Source: Nitrososphaerota archaeon (GTDB taxonomy: Archaea; Thermoproteota; Nitrososphaeria; Nitrososphaerales; Nitrosopumilaceae). Taken from it: a DNA stretch of 33,424 bases. This document shows, piece after piece, positions 7,514-15,924 of the stretch. Location: positions 1 to 33,424 of the forward strand of contig JAGWGC010000005.1 in assembly GCA_028867615.1 (NCBI GenBank), in the 5' to 3' direction. The number at the start of each line of letters is the position of its first letter. Within the stretch, counting starts at the first letter, position 1. The position numbers were made by a program, and so were the translations under genes. The notes below the pieces were generated by a model. That model was not told the origin of the DNA, did not search any database, and saw only the letters and a list, made by a program, of their open reading frames with translations.

Positions 7514-9157
7514 ATGAAAACTCTATACCTTTCAATAATTACCGGAACAGGAATTGCAAGTGTGATATCTTTTGCATTGATTGTAGTTATAATGCCGTCT
7601 TCTCTTGCTGATCAAGCAGGTCTGACAATAGGCGTTGAACAAAACGAAGTTGGTATTGGGGAACCAATCTCATTCTTTGTGGAAATTTCAAGTCCGTTGC
7701 AGAGTAGTGTTCATCCAACCGCAGTTATTGTGGATGAACAAAACAGAACGGTTTGGAGTGATGATGATTTACCTCCAAATGGGTATAAGGGCATGACAAA
7801 AGTGTACTATGTCCAAAGAGACAGTGAAAACGTACCCGTCATTAACCAAACTGGCAAGTACACACTAATTGTTACATTTGCAGACAAGAAAGCAAGCAAA
7901 GATCTTACAGTTACTGGAACAATTCAAGAAAACAACATGCTACATTACTATGGTGCGTATACAGGGATTGATAAAGAAAACACCGACATAGAAATTGTAG
8001 ACAAGTCATATTATCTTACAACTGTTCACAAAACTCCTTCAGACTTGACTGCACCAAATGATACTACAATACAATTTCATGGTGTTACATTTACATTTCC
8101 AGGATGCGGGCAGTGTCTTCCAATGCCGACTGTGTCAAATCCTTCATACAATGTAAATGTCCAATTCAATGACAAAACAAATGAGACTTTGGAAATTAGA
8201 GACAACCAGTGGTCTACCATAGGTCCTCCAATGGATTTTCATGAATATCTTGCAAATGGAACCAAAATATTTCCAAACGGGACTAGGGGTACATGGACAC
8301 CAAGATTCCATATGGATCCCATTGTCACAGTTTTTAGCAACCATGAACACCCACAGGCTGGAATCACGGTGACTCATGATTCAGTAAAATTTCTTGTAAG
8401 CGTAGAAAATAATTCATCACAGCAATATGCACAGCTTGGAAATACTGAAAATTCTACTTTATCTGAAAATCAATCCAAGGTATCTCAACTGGGGAATCAC
8501 TGGTATGGTGGAGGTGGACCTATGGTCACAATTATCTTGGATCCTCTTCAGCAGTTCAAGTCAGGAATTGCACTCAAAGATATCACATGTGCACCTGATT
8601 TTCATCTGGTCATAAAGGCAAAGAACCGTTCCCCCGCATGCGTAAAACCAGACGATGTTTCCAAATTAGTTGAAAGAGGATGGGCTGACAAACCAAACTC
8701 ATTGCAGGAAGAAATAGATTTTGCAAATGTATGCCTTGGCATGAATGATGCTTGCAATCATCGTTATGATGTAAAAAACAGTGATCCGTTTGGAATAACA
8801 GCATTGATAATTTATCACCCTCCCGATTTATGCCTTAATCCTACATCTCATAGCTCTCCAGCCAGCATGCCCAGTTGTCCTCCTAACAATTTCTATCTCA
8901 AAATAAACTCAAACTCTACTGCATATTTGTTGGGCTACAACGTTTGTGATGGAGAATCCTGTACCAAAAGTAATGACCTGTCAGTTTTATTACCAATCAA
9001 TGTCATTTCAAAACCTGATTATCAAATGATAGGATTACCTGTAGATTTACAATGGAAGTATGGGGATATAGTGCATATTCAACTGGAAGTCTCATCAACT
9101 ACTAATAATGAAACTGGACTGTTAGTAGATCTTGGAAATTCTACGATAGTACCTTAG
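7514..9157 (+). CDS. Secreted Ig-like protein with two-Cys domain
   Basis: 547 aa from the ATG of MKTLYLSIITGTGI, 10 nt after the previous stop; an upstream in-frame ATG at 7496 overlaps the previous gene and is less likely. The signal peptide ends SSLA. Residues ~30-130 form an Ig/MG2-like domain (VEQNEVGIGEPISFFVEI, GKYTLIVTFADKKASKDLTV). A middle domain contains a Cys pair (FPGCGQCLPM). Residues ~343-393 are the two-Cys domain (PLQQFKSGI, ITC, RSPACV, RGWA). The C-terminal part has many Cys (VCLGMNDACN, LCLNP, MPSCPP, VCDGESC), probably disulfide-rich. The function is unknown; it is an envelope or extracellular protein in an operon with similar ones. Confidence 0.7.
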   Translation: MKTLYLSIITGTGIASVISFALIVVIMPSSLADQAGLTIGVEQNEVGIGEPISFFVEISSPLQSSVHPTAVIVDEQNRTVWSDDDLPPNGYKGMTKVYYVQRDSENVPVINQTGKYTLIVTFADKKASKDLTVTGTIQENNMLHYYGAYTGIDKENTDIEIVDKSYYLTTVHKTPSDLTAPNDTTIQFHGVTFTFPGCGQCLPMPTVSNPSYNVNVQFNDKTNETLEIRDNQWSTIGPPMDFHEYLANGTKIFPNGTRGTWTPRFHMDPIVTVFSNHEHPQAGITVTHDSVKFLVSVENNSSQQYAQLGNTENSTLSENQSKVSQLGNHWYGGGGPMVTIILDPLQQFKSGIALKDITCAPDFHLVIKAKNRSPACVKPDDVSKLVERGWADKPNSLQEEIDFANVCLGMNDACNHRYDVKNSDPFGITALIIYHPPDLCLNPTSHSSPASMPSCPPNNFYLKINSNSTAYLLGYNVCDGESCTKSNDLSVLLPINVISKPDYQMIGLPVDLQWKYGDIVHIQLEVSSTTNNETGLLVDLGNSTIVP

Positions 9158-9160
9158 AAC

Positions 9161-10636
9161 ATGAACACTCTACATCTTTCAATAATTACACTTTTGCTTG
9201 TAATCCTTGGAACGAATCTATCCTATGAACAGTATTCTGTAACAGGTCCCTTTCAGGGATTTATCACAGTAAAAACCAACAGAGCAACCTATGATTACGG
9301 CAATACAATAACCATAGAGGGAAACGCCATAAAATATGGAACAATAAAAATGCAGATTTTCGATTCCAACAACCAGCCAATAATACATGATGCGATAGAA
9401 CCACGTTCTGGACATTATTCCGGATCATATCTCATATCAGGTCCATTGTGGAAATCAAAAGGAACCTACACAGTTACAGTTCAACAAGATTCATTTTCAT
9501 ACGAGAGAACAATCTTTTACTTTACTGGCAATGGCAAGCCTGGAGATATCACTGGACTACCATCACCACAAAACCCTCCATTGATAATAACACAGGTTGA
9601 GTTTTACGGACCTTGGACACACCATGAACATTCATGCATTGGAGATGGTGATGCTTTTGCAAACCAGTGGTTTGATCTTTACAACCCCACATCATATGAG
9701 ATCCAAATCAAAGGATATGCACTTGGAATAAAAGAGCATAGTGAATTTGGAGGAACCGAAATTTCAAATGAAGAATGGATTGATCTGCAACCTCATCAAA
9801 GATGTACATTTGCCCTACCATGGGTAGAGCAGGCATCCATACCTGACCCAAGAAACGTTATCATATCATTTGGGTACAATTACAGCACTAATACATACAA
9901 GATCACAACACCTCCATTGACTGATACCTACAATGATTCCAGAACATGGAGTCTTGTAGACAATAACTGGAATTTTTCTGCACCCAGTCCATTGAAGCAG
10001 ATATCGTCAATGATAAAACCAGATGATGTAACCTGTAACAATAATCTCAAGTTGATGATGTATCAAAACAAGACTGTCTGCATAAGTCCAGATCATGTAG
10101 CAAAAATGTCATTACATGGATGGAAACCATATGAAAAGCCAGAATACATTCCTGTGTTAAATAGAGTATACAGCAGTGGACCTGGATTTGGCTGTCCGTT
10201 CATATTTCCAAATGCTACGATTGTAAACTCGACAGGATTTGAGACCTACAATTACTCTGGAATAACACATTATATTTTGAAGCCTAAACAATCAGGCTCT
10301 TTTACCTACAACATTTACAGCGATTCGTACAACCTTGATCCTCCAATATTGAGCCCAAGCAAAATAAATGTGACAAATGGTGCTGACATTTACTTTCAGC
10401 CTGATGCACGTCATGAAATGAAGCAAGATGCCAATTCTACAATCATGATTTGGTTTAACCAAAAATCAGAGATAATCAATCGTGATCAATATGTTACAGT
10501 TGTAGCAAAGATATCTACAAACGAAAACATTCCAAAGGGAACATACTGGCTGAATTTTGTCCCGGGAGGATGTAGTCAGTTACCACCCATGCCTATTGTA
10601 ATAGGGAATAAAACAGATGCAACAGACATTGGATAG
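9161..10636 (+). CDS. Secreted protein with lamin-tail-like domain and degenerate two-Cys domain
   Basis: 491 aa, ATG start 3 nt after the previous stop (MNTLHLSIITLLLVILGTNL). The N-terminal Ig-like domain (about 30-125) is of the kind GNTITIEGNAIKYGTIKMQIFD. Residues ~144-235 resemble a lamin-tail domain: LIITQVEFYGPW, NQWFDLYNPTSYEIQIKGYALGI, WIDLQPHQRCTF. Residues ~275-322 are a diverged two-Cys domain (PLKQISSMIKPDDVTC, KTVCISPD, LHGW). The C-terminal ~160 residues are beta-rich (KPKQSGSFTYNIYSD, IPKGTYWLNFVPGGC) like the end of the 5953 protein. It is the last gene of the 5953-10636 operon. The function is not known. Confidence 0.65.
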   Translation: MNTLHLSIITLLLVILGTNLSYEQYSVTGPFQGFITVKTNRATYDYGNTITIEGNAIKYGTIKMQIFDSNNQPIIHDAIEPRSGHYSGSYLISGPLWKSKGTYTVTVQQDSFSYERTIFYFTGNGKPGDITGLPSPQNPPLIITQVEFYGPWTHHEHSCIGDGDAFANQWFDLYNPTSYEIQIKGYALGIKEHSEFGGTEISNEEWIDLQPHQRCTFALPWVEQASIPDPRNVIISFGYNYSTNTYKITTPPLTDTYNDSRTWSLVDNNWNFSAPSPLKQISSMIKPDDVTCNNNLKLMMYQNKTVCISPDHVAKMSLHGWKPYEKPEYIPVLNRVYSSGPGFGCPFIFPNATIVNSTGFETYNYSGITHYILKPKQSGSFTYNIYSDSYNLDPPILSPSKINVTNGADIYFQPDARHEMKQDANSTIMIWFNQKSEIINRDQYVTVVAKISTNENIPKGTYWLNFVPGGCSQLPPMPIVIGNKTDATDIG

Positions 10637-10660
10637 AATGTAGAGCACTCTATGCAAGTT

Positions 10661-10679
10661 CTACACCAGTTTTTTAAAG
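10661..10679 (+). promoter_or_regulatory. Promoter of the 10705 operon
   Basis: CTACACCA at 10661-10668 with TTTTTTAAAG at 10670-10679, 44 nt from box start to ATG. This is the standard geometry of the shared promoter type and shows that 10705-12986 is a separate transcription unit. Confidence 0.7.
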
Positions 10680-10704
10680 CATGTCTGTCCAGTACGTCTA
10701 GAAG

Positions 10705-11256
10705 ATGAAAATATCATATTTTTCAATTATTATAATTGTTGTAACCATGACATCAATAGCAATCATATCTGTTATGTTTTTTCAAATTTCAACATTACAA
10801 TCTCAAACCAAAATACTTGATCAAACTAATAAAAAACTAGCTACGAATTTAACCAATTATCAAGACTTGTTTGGTATCATACCAAAGAATTACACTTTCA
10901 TGCCTTTTGAACTAAAAACTAACGTGTATGTGGCAGGGCCAATTGATATTATTCCAGTGACGACAGTGAGAGCAAATCAACCTTATCAGGTTGTCGCTAA
11001 CATCACAAAGATGGAAAATATGCAACCTCTCATCTATTACTATTGTATTGTCCAAGTATCCAATTCCACAGGTTTGGGGTACCATGTTGGATGGGGACAA
11101 GGAATATTCATTCCAAAACAATCTTTTTCACAATGTGCAGTTAGCTGGACACCAACGGTTTCTGGAAATTATACTCTTACTGCATTTGCATGGAGATCGT
11201 TATTTGGCTCACCTCTGGCAAATGCATCTATGAAATATGTTCAGGTACTGCCATGA
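10705..11256 (+). CDS. Membrane-anchored Ig-like protein
   Basis: 183 aa, ATG 30 nt after the TATA T-run. A hydrophobic N-terminal anchor (residues ~5-30) is followed by a short polar, probably coiled-coil stretch (LQSQTKILDQTNKKLATNLTNYQ) and a beta-sandwich of about 110 residues (YQVVANITKMENMQPLIYYY, QCAVSWTPTVSGNYTLTAFAW) of the kind often seen in thaumarchaeal surface proteins. Two Cys may form a disulfide across the sandwich. Its stop overlaps the ATG of the next gene by 4 nt (ATGA), so the two are translationally coupled. I do not recognise a specific function. Confidence 0.65.
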   Translation: MKISYFSIIIIVVTMTSIAIISVMFFQISTLQSQTKILDQTNKKLATNLTNYQDLFGIIPKNYTFMPFELKTNVYVAGPIDIIPVTTVRANQPYQVVANITKMENMQPLIYYYCIVQVSNSTGLGYHVGWGQGIFIPKQSFSQCAVSWTPTVSGNYTLTAFAWRSLFGSPLANASMKYVQVLP

Positions 11257-12587
11257 AAACTCTACAGATTCTCATAATTGGAATTTTTGTCTTTTCTACA
11301 TTGTCGTACATAAAACCAGTCCAGGCAGATAATGAAAGTGGTGCTGTAATTGAAAATATTCAAACGCTTCCAACCTCAATTATAATTGGGCAGACATTTA
11401 AGATAAATGCAACTCTGGTAAACAACTCCACACATCCGATATTTATTGAACATGGATCTTGTGGCTCTCCATTCTCTGTAACTTTTGACAATCACATTAT
11501 GGTCCGAACAAACAATGTAACCTGTACGTTGCAACTAATTGAGCAAAGACTAGACCCGGGTACGAAAATTACATCTACTAGTCCATACTTGGATCTTACA
11601 TACGTGGCAGCACAAAATGGAACTATAAACGCTACTGTATCATTTCCGTATAATGTTTGGAACCAAACCGCACAGTCAAACACCCAAGAAAATATCTCAA
11701 AACAGTTTTCTTTTATGATATATCCTAAAACCAGAGTGCCAACATTATCGCCCTCCGGGAATCAGGCAATTATTGATGTAGCACTATCTATACCTGGTTT
11801 GCAAAAATGGTCTAATGACTGGCAATTTGACTCCATGGCATTTATGACTGCAAAAAATCAGCCAGGTAATTGGCAATATGCAATTGTCTATCTAAAAGCA
11901 TCTTCTGGTAGTTCCATCATACCGTGTGATAGCAATAACAATTGGAGTGCAATGGTGATAATAGACAGGACAACAATGAAAGTAATCCAAGCAACATATC
12001 CTACCGTGGAATCACATAACTGTAATTATACTACCGGTGGCGGACCATCAGGTGGTGGACCGAATACATATGGTGACACTACACCCAAGATGGATACTCC
12101 ATTACAACAGTTCAAGTCCGGAGTTTCTCCATTAAATGTCAAATGTTCTACAAACTATGCCCTTATAATAAAAAAAGAAGATGGTTCTCCCGCATGTGTG
12201 CAAAGAAATGACACTGACAGTCTAATGAACAAGGGTTGGGCTATCAATCAGTTTGTAGTATCAGAAATTTATAGAAATCAAGGAATCAGTGTAATTCAGA
12301 GAGATACTGGGCTTCTCAAATATGAAAACGGGACATTTGTACAATACATGTCGATTTATGTATTTATTAATAATTTCACTAAATCAAGTTCTCCATTACA
12401 AATTCAAGTTTTGCATGATGATGCATTGTATAGAACTGACGTGGTATCTTCTGCAGATATTTTACCGGACGGCTTTTACAAATACCAATTTATTCTAAAC
12501 CATGCAATATTTGGTAGCTACAAGATTGTTGCAACTTATGAAAATAGGACAAGTCAAACATCATTTGTGATTGGGATACCTCCATAG
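11253..12587 (+). CDS. Secreted WSNxWQF plus two-Cys domain protein
   Basis: 444 aa from the ATG of MKTLQILIIGIFVF. The frame is open upstream to 11190, but this start overlaps the previous stop by 4 nt and gives a clear signal peptide ending VQA. Residues ~30-150 are an Ig-like domain. Residues ~160-260 match the whole protein at 4641-5093 (LQKWSNDWQF, PCDSNNNWSAMVIIDRTT, ATYPTVESHNC). A Gly-rich linker (GGGPSGGGPN) leads to the two-Cys domain at ~281-330 (PLQQFKSGV, VKC, GSPACVQ, KGWA). The C-terminal ~110 residues are another beta domain (SPLQIQVLHDDALYRTDV). The two-Cys segment is nearly identical in DNA to the one in the 5953 gene. Confidence 0.7.
   Translation: MKTLQILIIGIFVFSTLSYIKPVQADNESGAVIENIQTLPTSIIIGQTFKINATLVNNSTHPIFIEHGSCGSPFSVTFDNHIMVRTNNVTCTLQLIEQRLDPGTKITSTSPYLDLTYVAAQNGTINATVSFPYNVWNQTAQSNTQENISKQFSFMIYPKTRVPTLSPSGNQAIIDVALSIPGLQKWSNDWQFDSMAFMTAKNQPGNWQYAIVYLKASSGSSIIPCDSNNNWSAMVIIDRTTMKVIQATYPTVESHNCNYTTGGGPSGGGPNTYGDTTPKMDTPLQQFKSGVSPLNVKCSTNYALIIKKEDGSPACVQRNDTDSLMNKGWAINQFVVSEIYRNQGISVIQRDTGLLKYENGTFVQYMSIYVFINNFTKSSSPLQIQVLHDDALYRTDVVSSADILPDGFYKYQFILNHAIFGSYKIVATYENRTSQTSFVIGIPP
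12097..12200 (+). repeat. Near-identical two-Cys domain DNA, copy B
   Basis: Partner of 6674-6777. The match stops at the domain edge (GSPACV), where the two proteins diverge. Confidence 0.85.
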
Positions 12588-12590
12588 GAC

Positions 12591-12986
12591 ATGAAAACTC
12601 TACACCTTGGAATGATAATTGGAATTATGGCAATAGCAACGATAATTACATCATATGAAATTATTCAAAATTCTGCAAAAACTACCAAGTTGGATTGTAC
12701 GGATCCAGAGCTAGCAGATCTCCAATATGATGCCAAGCGTCTAGCCACAAGACAGCAAGTTGAATCAATAATCTTAGCCTATCCTGAAACTAGAAATCTC
12801 ATAGATGATAGTACATACTGTGAATTCATGTCTACTTCAACACTGTATACACAAAATGGAACCTATCAAGGAATTAACATCAATTTGAATAACACAAAAA
12901 ACCTCATCGCTGCAATTAGTTTACAAAATAATTCTGTAGTGTCGTACGAACTCCTAAATCTTACAAGAACGTATCCTGCACCTTGA
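12591..12986 (+). CDS. Small secreted or anchored protein
   Basis: 131 aa, ATG 3 nt after the previous stop (MKTLHLGMIIGIMAIATIITSYEII). One N-terminal hydrophobic segment acts as signal or anchor. The mature part of about 100 residues has two Cys (LDCTDPELADL and STYCEFM), a helix KRLATRQQVESIILAYPETRNLI, and N-glycosylation-like sites (NGT, NNT, NNS). The family is unknown. It is the last gene of the 10705-12986 operon. Confidence 0.65.
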   Translation: MKTLHLGMIIGIMAIATIITSYEIIQNSAKTTKLDCTDPELADLQYDAKRLATRQQVESIILAYPETRNLIDDSTYCEFMSTSTLYTQNGTYQGININLNNTKNLIAAISLQNNSVVSYELLNLTRTYPAP

Positions 12987-13017
12987 AACCTTGACACTTT
13001 TTAATAAAAAATTAGGC

Positions 13018-13030
13018 ACAAACGGATCCT
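13018..13030 (+). repeat. 13-bp flanking repeat of the MNT-HEPN module, left
   Basis: ACAAACGGATCCT occurs here and at 14476-14488, on the other side of the MNT-HEPN genes, with weaker similarity continuing (AGAAC). Confidence 0.5.
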
Positions 13031-13149
13031 AAACTAGAACGCAAAACAGGCCATTTCCGGCCCTGTCCATGAATATTTTTCTATTTTAAGGGGGAACTAA
13101 ACAGGGGCATTATTTGTCTGTGAATTATACATGAACAAACCTAGATCAT

Positions 13150-13173
13150 AAACAAAGGTAACGTTTTTTTGTT
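13150..13173 (+). repeat. Inverted flanking repeat, left copy
   Basis: The reverse complement of this 24-bp stretch (starting AAACAAAGGTAAC) matches 14559-14583 with one mismatch and one inserted base. The pair encloses the MNT-HEPN module. Confidence 0.5.
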
Positions 13174-13213
13174 GACGACTGTTTATTCTCAGAAACTTTT
13201 TTCATCGAGCAAA

Positions 13214-13246
13214 CTTTAAGTTATATGTTGTATTTATACAACATAT
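13214..13246 (+). promoter_or_regulatory. Promoter and palindromic operator of the MNT-HEPN operon
   Basis: A TATA-like CTTTAAGTTAT at 13214-13224 leads into a perfect inverted repeat at 13223-13246: arms ATATGTTGTA and TACAACATAT around TTTA. The right arm ends on the first two bases of the ATG, so the transcript must be nearly leaderless and the repeat is well placed for autoregulation by the HTH of the antitoxin. Confidence 0.65.
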
Positions 13247-13853
13247 GTTGGAAGAATACAACATTAACCAAACGACGCTAAAAATACTAGGGCTTTATCT
13301 TGATGACTACAAAAAATCGCTGCATCTGAGAGAAATATCTAGAAAAACCAAGATCGATGTAAAGGCAATTCAATTACAACTCAAAAAATTAGAAAAGATT
13401 AATGTTTTGTCTAGTATCATTAGAGGTCGTAACAAAGATTATCGCTTGAACTTGAACAATGTAACTACGAAATATTACCTAGTCATGGCAGAGATTTTTG
13501 TCTCCATCATTTATCTCAAGAAAAACTTTATGATAAAAAAAATAGTTGGAGAAATTGAGAATAAGATTCATGATCCACTAATTCTGTTTGGCAGCTTTGC
13601 AAAGGGAACTTACACAAAAGAGAGTGATGTAGATGTATTCATTATAAGTGATAAAAAGATCAGCACCAGTTCTATAATTGAAGCAACTAATATGGTAGGG
13701 AGAGAAATAAGCTTGAAATCTGCAAACAGGCAACAGTTTCTTGAGGGATTAAGAAACAATGATCCTCTCATAAAAGAAGTTGTTTCTAACCATATTATTC
13801 TTAAGGGAGCAGATGAATTCTCTGATATCATGTGGTGCTATCATGCAGTCTGA
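13245..13853 (+). CDS. MNT-type nucleotidyltransferase antitoxin with N-terminal HTH
   Basis: 202 aa. Residues ~10-70 are a winged helix-turn-helix (LHLREISRKTKIDVKAIQLQLKKLEK, then a basic wing IIRGRNKDYRL). Residues ~112-200 are a minimal nucleotidyltransferase with the GS motif (LFGSFAKG, G116-S117) and the metal-binding DVD (SDVDVFI, Asp128 and Asp130). In known MNT-HEPN pairs the MNT enzyme adenylylates and so silences the HEPN RNase. The gene overlaps the HEPN gene by 11 nt. The fused HTH would let the antitoxin bind the palindrome over its own start codon. The domain call is secure; the target site is inferred. Confidence 0.85.
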   Translation: MLEEYNINQTTLKILGLYLDDYKKSLHLREISRKTKIDVKAIQLQLKKLEKINVLSSIIRGRNKDYRLNLNNVTTKYYLVMAEIFVSIIYLKKNFMIKKIVGEIENKIHDPLILFGSFAKGTYTKESDVDVFIISDKKISTSSIIEATNMVGREISLKSANRQQFLEGLRNNDPLIKEVVSNHIILKGADEFSDIMWCYHAV

Positions 13854-14328
13854 TAAAAAATATCTTGAATGGTGTGCAAAGCAGAAGAAAGGTATCAAGG
13901 TAGTTAAAGAATCAGAAAACCTACAAAAAGCATATGTAAAAAAATCTAAAGAAGCTCTCAAATCCATGGAGGTTAATGCTAATGCCGGTATTAATGAGTG
14001 GGCAGTATCAGCAAGCTATTATGCAAAATATTTTATCATTTATGCACTATTGTCAAGAATGGGAATAAAGTGTGAGATACATGATTGTACAATTGCCTTG
14101 TTCATCTACCTATTTGGAAATGATCTTCCGCAACAGCTTTTGCAAGATTTAAGACAATCTAAAAAAGATCGAGTGGAGGCACAATATTACACTTCTACTG
14201 TAAAAATTAACGCTACAGAACTAATCTCTGCGACCAAAGACTTTGTGCTCAAGATAGAGCAAATTGCTGATGGAATTGATTCTGTAAGGATCTCAAAAAT
14301 ACGAAAAGAACTCAAAACCATAGTGTAA
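13843..14328 (+). CDS. HEPN-domain toxin (partner of MNT antitoxin)
   Basis: 161 aa from the ATG overlapping the MNT stop by 11 nt. The all-helical HEPN signature of the UPF0332-like type is visible: NEWAVSASYYAKYFIIYALLSRMG at ~51-74, and a later helix with KDRVEAQYY at 109-116, corresponding to the R-x3-D-Y position of the family with Arg110 the likely active-site residue. HEPN proteins of this kind are RNases, or are silenced by AMP addition on the Tyr. Strong overlap with the MNT gene supports toxin-antitoxin coupling. The Asp of the usual R..xDY is Gln here, so activity is not certain. Confidence 0.75.
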   Translation: MQSDKKYLEWCAKQKKGIKVVKESENLQKAYVKKSKEALKSMEVNANAGINEWAVSASYYAKYFIIYALLSRMGIKCEIHDCTIALFIYLFGNDLPQQLLQDLRQSKKDRVEAQYYTSTVKINATELISATKDFVLKIEQIADGIDSVRISKIRKELKTIV

Positions 14329-14475
14329 TTAGTTTACGAATCAATCCTAGGTATAGATAGGCATCAAATTCATTCACGAATATACTTCATGTATTTTTGT
14401 TTTAACTGAACCAAAACTAGCAGAATATAGATGATAATCCCTTCTGTGTAGAATATTCTATAAGTGAATTTACGA

Positions 14476-14488
14476 ACAAACGGATCCT
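14476..14488 (+). repeat. 13-bp flanking repeat of the MNT-HEPN module, right
   Basis: ACAAACGGATCCT, a direct copy of 13018-13030. Confidence 0.5.
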
Positions 14489-14554
14489 GAAAAAGAACTC
14501 AAGTGACTCTCCTACCAGATCTACCACTTGGAGATTTTCTAAGAGCAAAACAGT

Positions 14555-14576
14555 GGTAAACAAAAAAATGTTTACC
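14555..14576. terminator. Perfect hairpin downstream of the MNT-HEPN operon
   Basis: GGTAAACA, a loop of six A, then TGTTTACC. It is 8 bp of perfect stem, about 230 bp after the HEPN stop. It could be a terminator on either strand or part of the flanking inverted repeat. Confidence 0.35.
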
Positions 14577-14583
14577 TTTGTTT
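14559..14583 (-). repeat. Inverted flanking repeat, right copy
   Basis: Inverted partner of 13150-13173, ending ACCTTTGTTT. Confidence 0.5.
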
Positions 14584-14687
14584 ACCATGATTATTAGACA
14601 ATTGGACCAGATTCTAGGTCTCCAAGATTTGAAGGGTTAAAACAAGTTCCATCATGAGGGAGAATTTTCTCACTTGTAATGGTACCG

Positions 14688-14776
14688 TAGAATTTAGTCA
14701 AAATGAAACGAGTTTACTGTTGCAAAAGTACATGATTGAAAAAATTTGAATGACAGATCATTACTAGAATGACAAG
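14688..14776 (+). repeat. Dispersed intergenic repeat, copy 1
   Basis: The first 62 bp (14688-14749) are identical to 31620-31681. The next 27 bp are similar (both end GCTAGAATGACAAG or ACTAGAATGACAAG). It has no coding potential in common frames. Confidence 0.8.
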
Positions 14777-14841
14777 AACCAGAATAATAGTTGTTACAGA
14801 GACTGCTACAAACCCAATTAATTTTTTAGACTTGGGAGTTT

Positions 14842-15924
14842 TCATTTCCTCTTCCTGTAAATTATAAGAGTGGAAACAATTCCAAATGCAAGCATTATTT
14901 GTGCAAATGGAAATTCAGGAACTTTTTCTGGAAGTATGGTAATCTGAACGGGTTTGGACCAGAGAATTATTTGCTTTGATGTATCACCAAAACTTACTAT
15001 TGACATTACAGTATAATTTCCAGGGGTATGCAGCACGATATTCTGGCCATAACTCTCTCCCGGAGTAGATGAGTTTGGTGCCACGTTCATACTATACCCA
15101 ACTAATGGGCACGCCCAAGAATATTGGGGTGAGACTAATTTCCCATACTGATCCACTACTAGTGTCACAAACAATGGACCGCAATACCCAATTGTAACAT
15201 TATGATTTGCCGCGTTTGTTAGTTCTGGAATCACGGTTATGTTCTCTCCTGCCTTGAACATGTTTTTGCCCATGATGTTGGTGACTGTCAGGTTTGCGTC
15301 TTTGTAGATAATCTGGCTTTGAGGATTTTCACATTGTTGTTTTCCGATTGTTTCTCCAAATGTGGGACCATGATCAAAGCTTTGTAAACACAACGCCCTG
15401 ATTACAGATGCTTGTGATGGAACCATGGCTCCAGGCGTACAGTCACTTGTGACTCTGTCTCCATAAATTGGAGTCATAAGCAACAACTCATCAGTTGAAG
15501 TGACTATAATCGTAGATCTTTGGCTAAATGGAACTGAATAATCATAAGAACAGTCAGAAACACGCTTGTCGTACTGACCAGATTTGAGTTGTATGCCATC
15601 TTTTATGATGGCATATGTTTCTGTTTCACTTGGACCATCTTTTCCGTTATAGTATGGAAAGTTTCTTGGAATTTTTATCTCAAATGTACCGCTTGTATCA
15701 GCCCGTACATTTGCTGTAAACATATAGTGATTTTCTTGCAGTACACCAGTGCCATTTACAACAGAGTATTGGATGTTGAAATTTTGCCCAGATTGTGTCA
15801 AGGATGAAGGTGGTGCATTCACTGTAATTGATTTCCATTCTTGAGCTTGAGCAGGCATTATCAACGATAGAAAAGCAAGCAAGACCGCCCAAGCCGTGAT
15901 TGTTAGGAGATGTATAGTTTTCAT
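14842..15924 (-). CDS. PEFG-CTERM-type anchored surface protein
   Basis: 360 aa, ATG start (MKTIHLLTITAWAVLLAFLS), signal peptide ending PAQAQ. The ectodomain holds two beta-sandwich parts (about 30-170 and 200-325) with several Cys. The C terminus is a sorting signal: PEFPFAQIMLAFGIVSTLIIYRKRK, that is a PEF motif, one membrane span and a basic tail, the type handled by archaeosortase-like enzymes in Thaumarchaeota. Its ATG overlaps the stop of the upstream sialidase-like gene by 4 nt, so it is the last gene of a three-gene operon. The function is unknown; it probably sits on the outer face of the membrane. Confidence 0.8.
   Translation of the reverse strand: MKTIHLLTITAWAVLLAFLSLIMPAQAQEWKSITVNAPPSSLTQSGQNFNIQYSVVNGTGVLQENHYMFTANVRADTSGTFEIKIPRNFPYYNGKDGPSETETYAIIKDGIQLKSGQYDKRVSDCSYDYSVPFSQRSTIIVTSTDELLLMTPIYGDRVTSDCTPGAMVPSQASVIRALCLQSFDHGPTFGETIGKQQCENPQSQIIYKDANLTVTNIMGKNMFKAGENITVIPELTNAANHNVTIGYCGPLFVTLVVDQYGKLVSPQYSWACPLVGYSMNVAPNSSTPGESYGQNIVLHTPGNYTVMSIVSFGDTSKQIILWSKPVQITILPEKVPEFPFAQIMLAFGIVSTLIIYRKRK

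Larger units (their letters stand above)
14329..14841. other. Intergenic region with dispersed repeats
   Basis: About 510 bp without a credible gene. It holds the right flanking repeats of the MNT-HEPN module (14476-14488, 14559-14583), a hairpin (14555-14576), and three modules also present at 31411-31710: one containing ATTGGACCAGATT (about 14599-14655), a TTCTCACTT/ATGGTACCGTAG module (14666-14690) and a 62-bp identical block (14688-14749). Confidence 0.6.

Noticed and set aside
11190-11252. N-terminal extension of the 11253 protein
   Set aside because: It overlaps 67 nt of the previous gene and lacks the MKTL signal peptide start.
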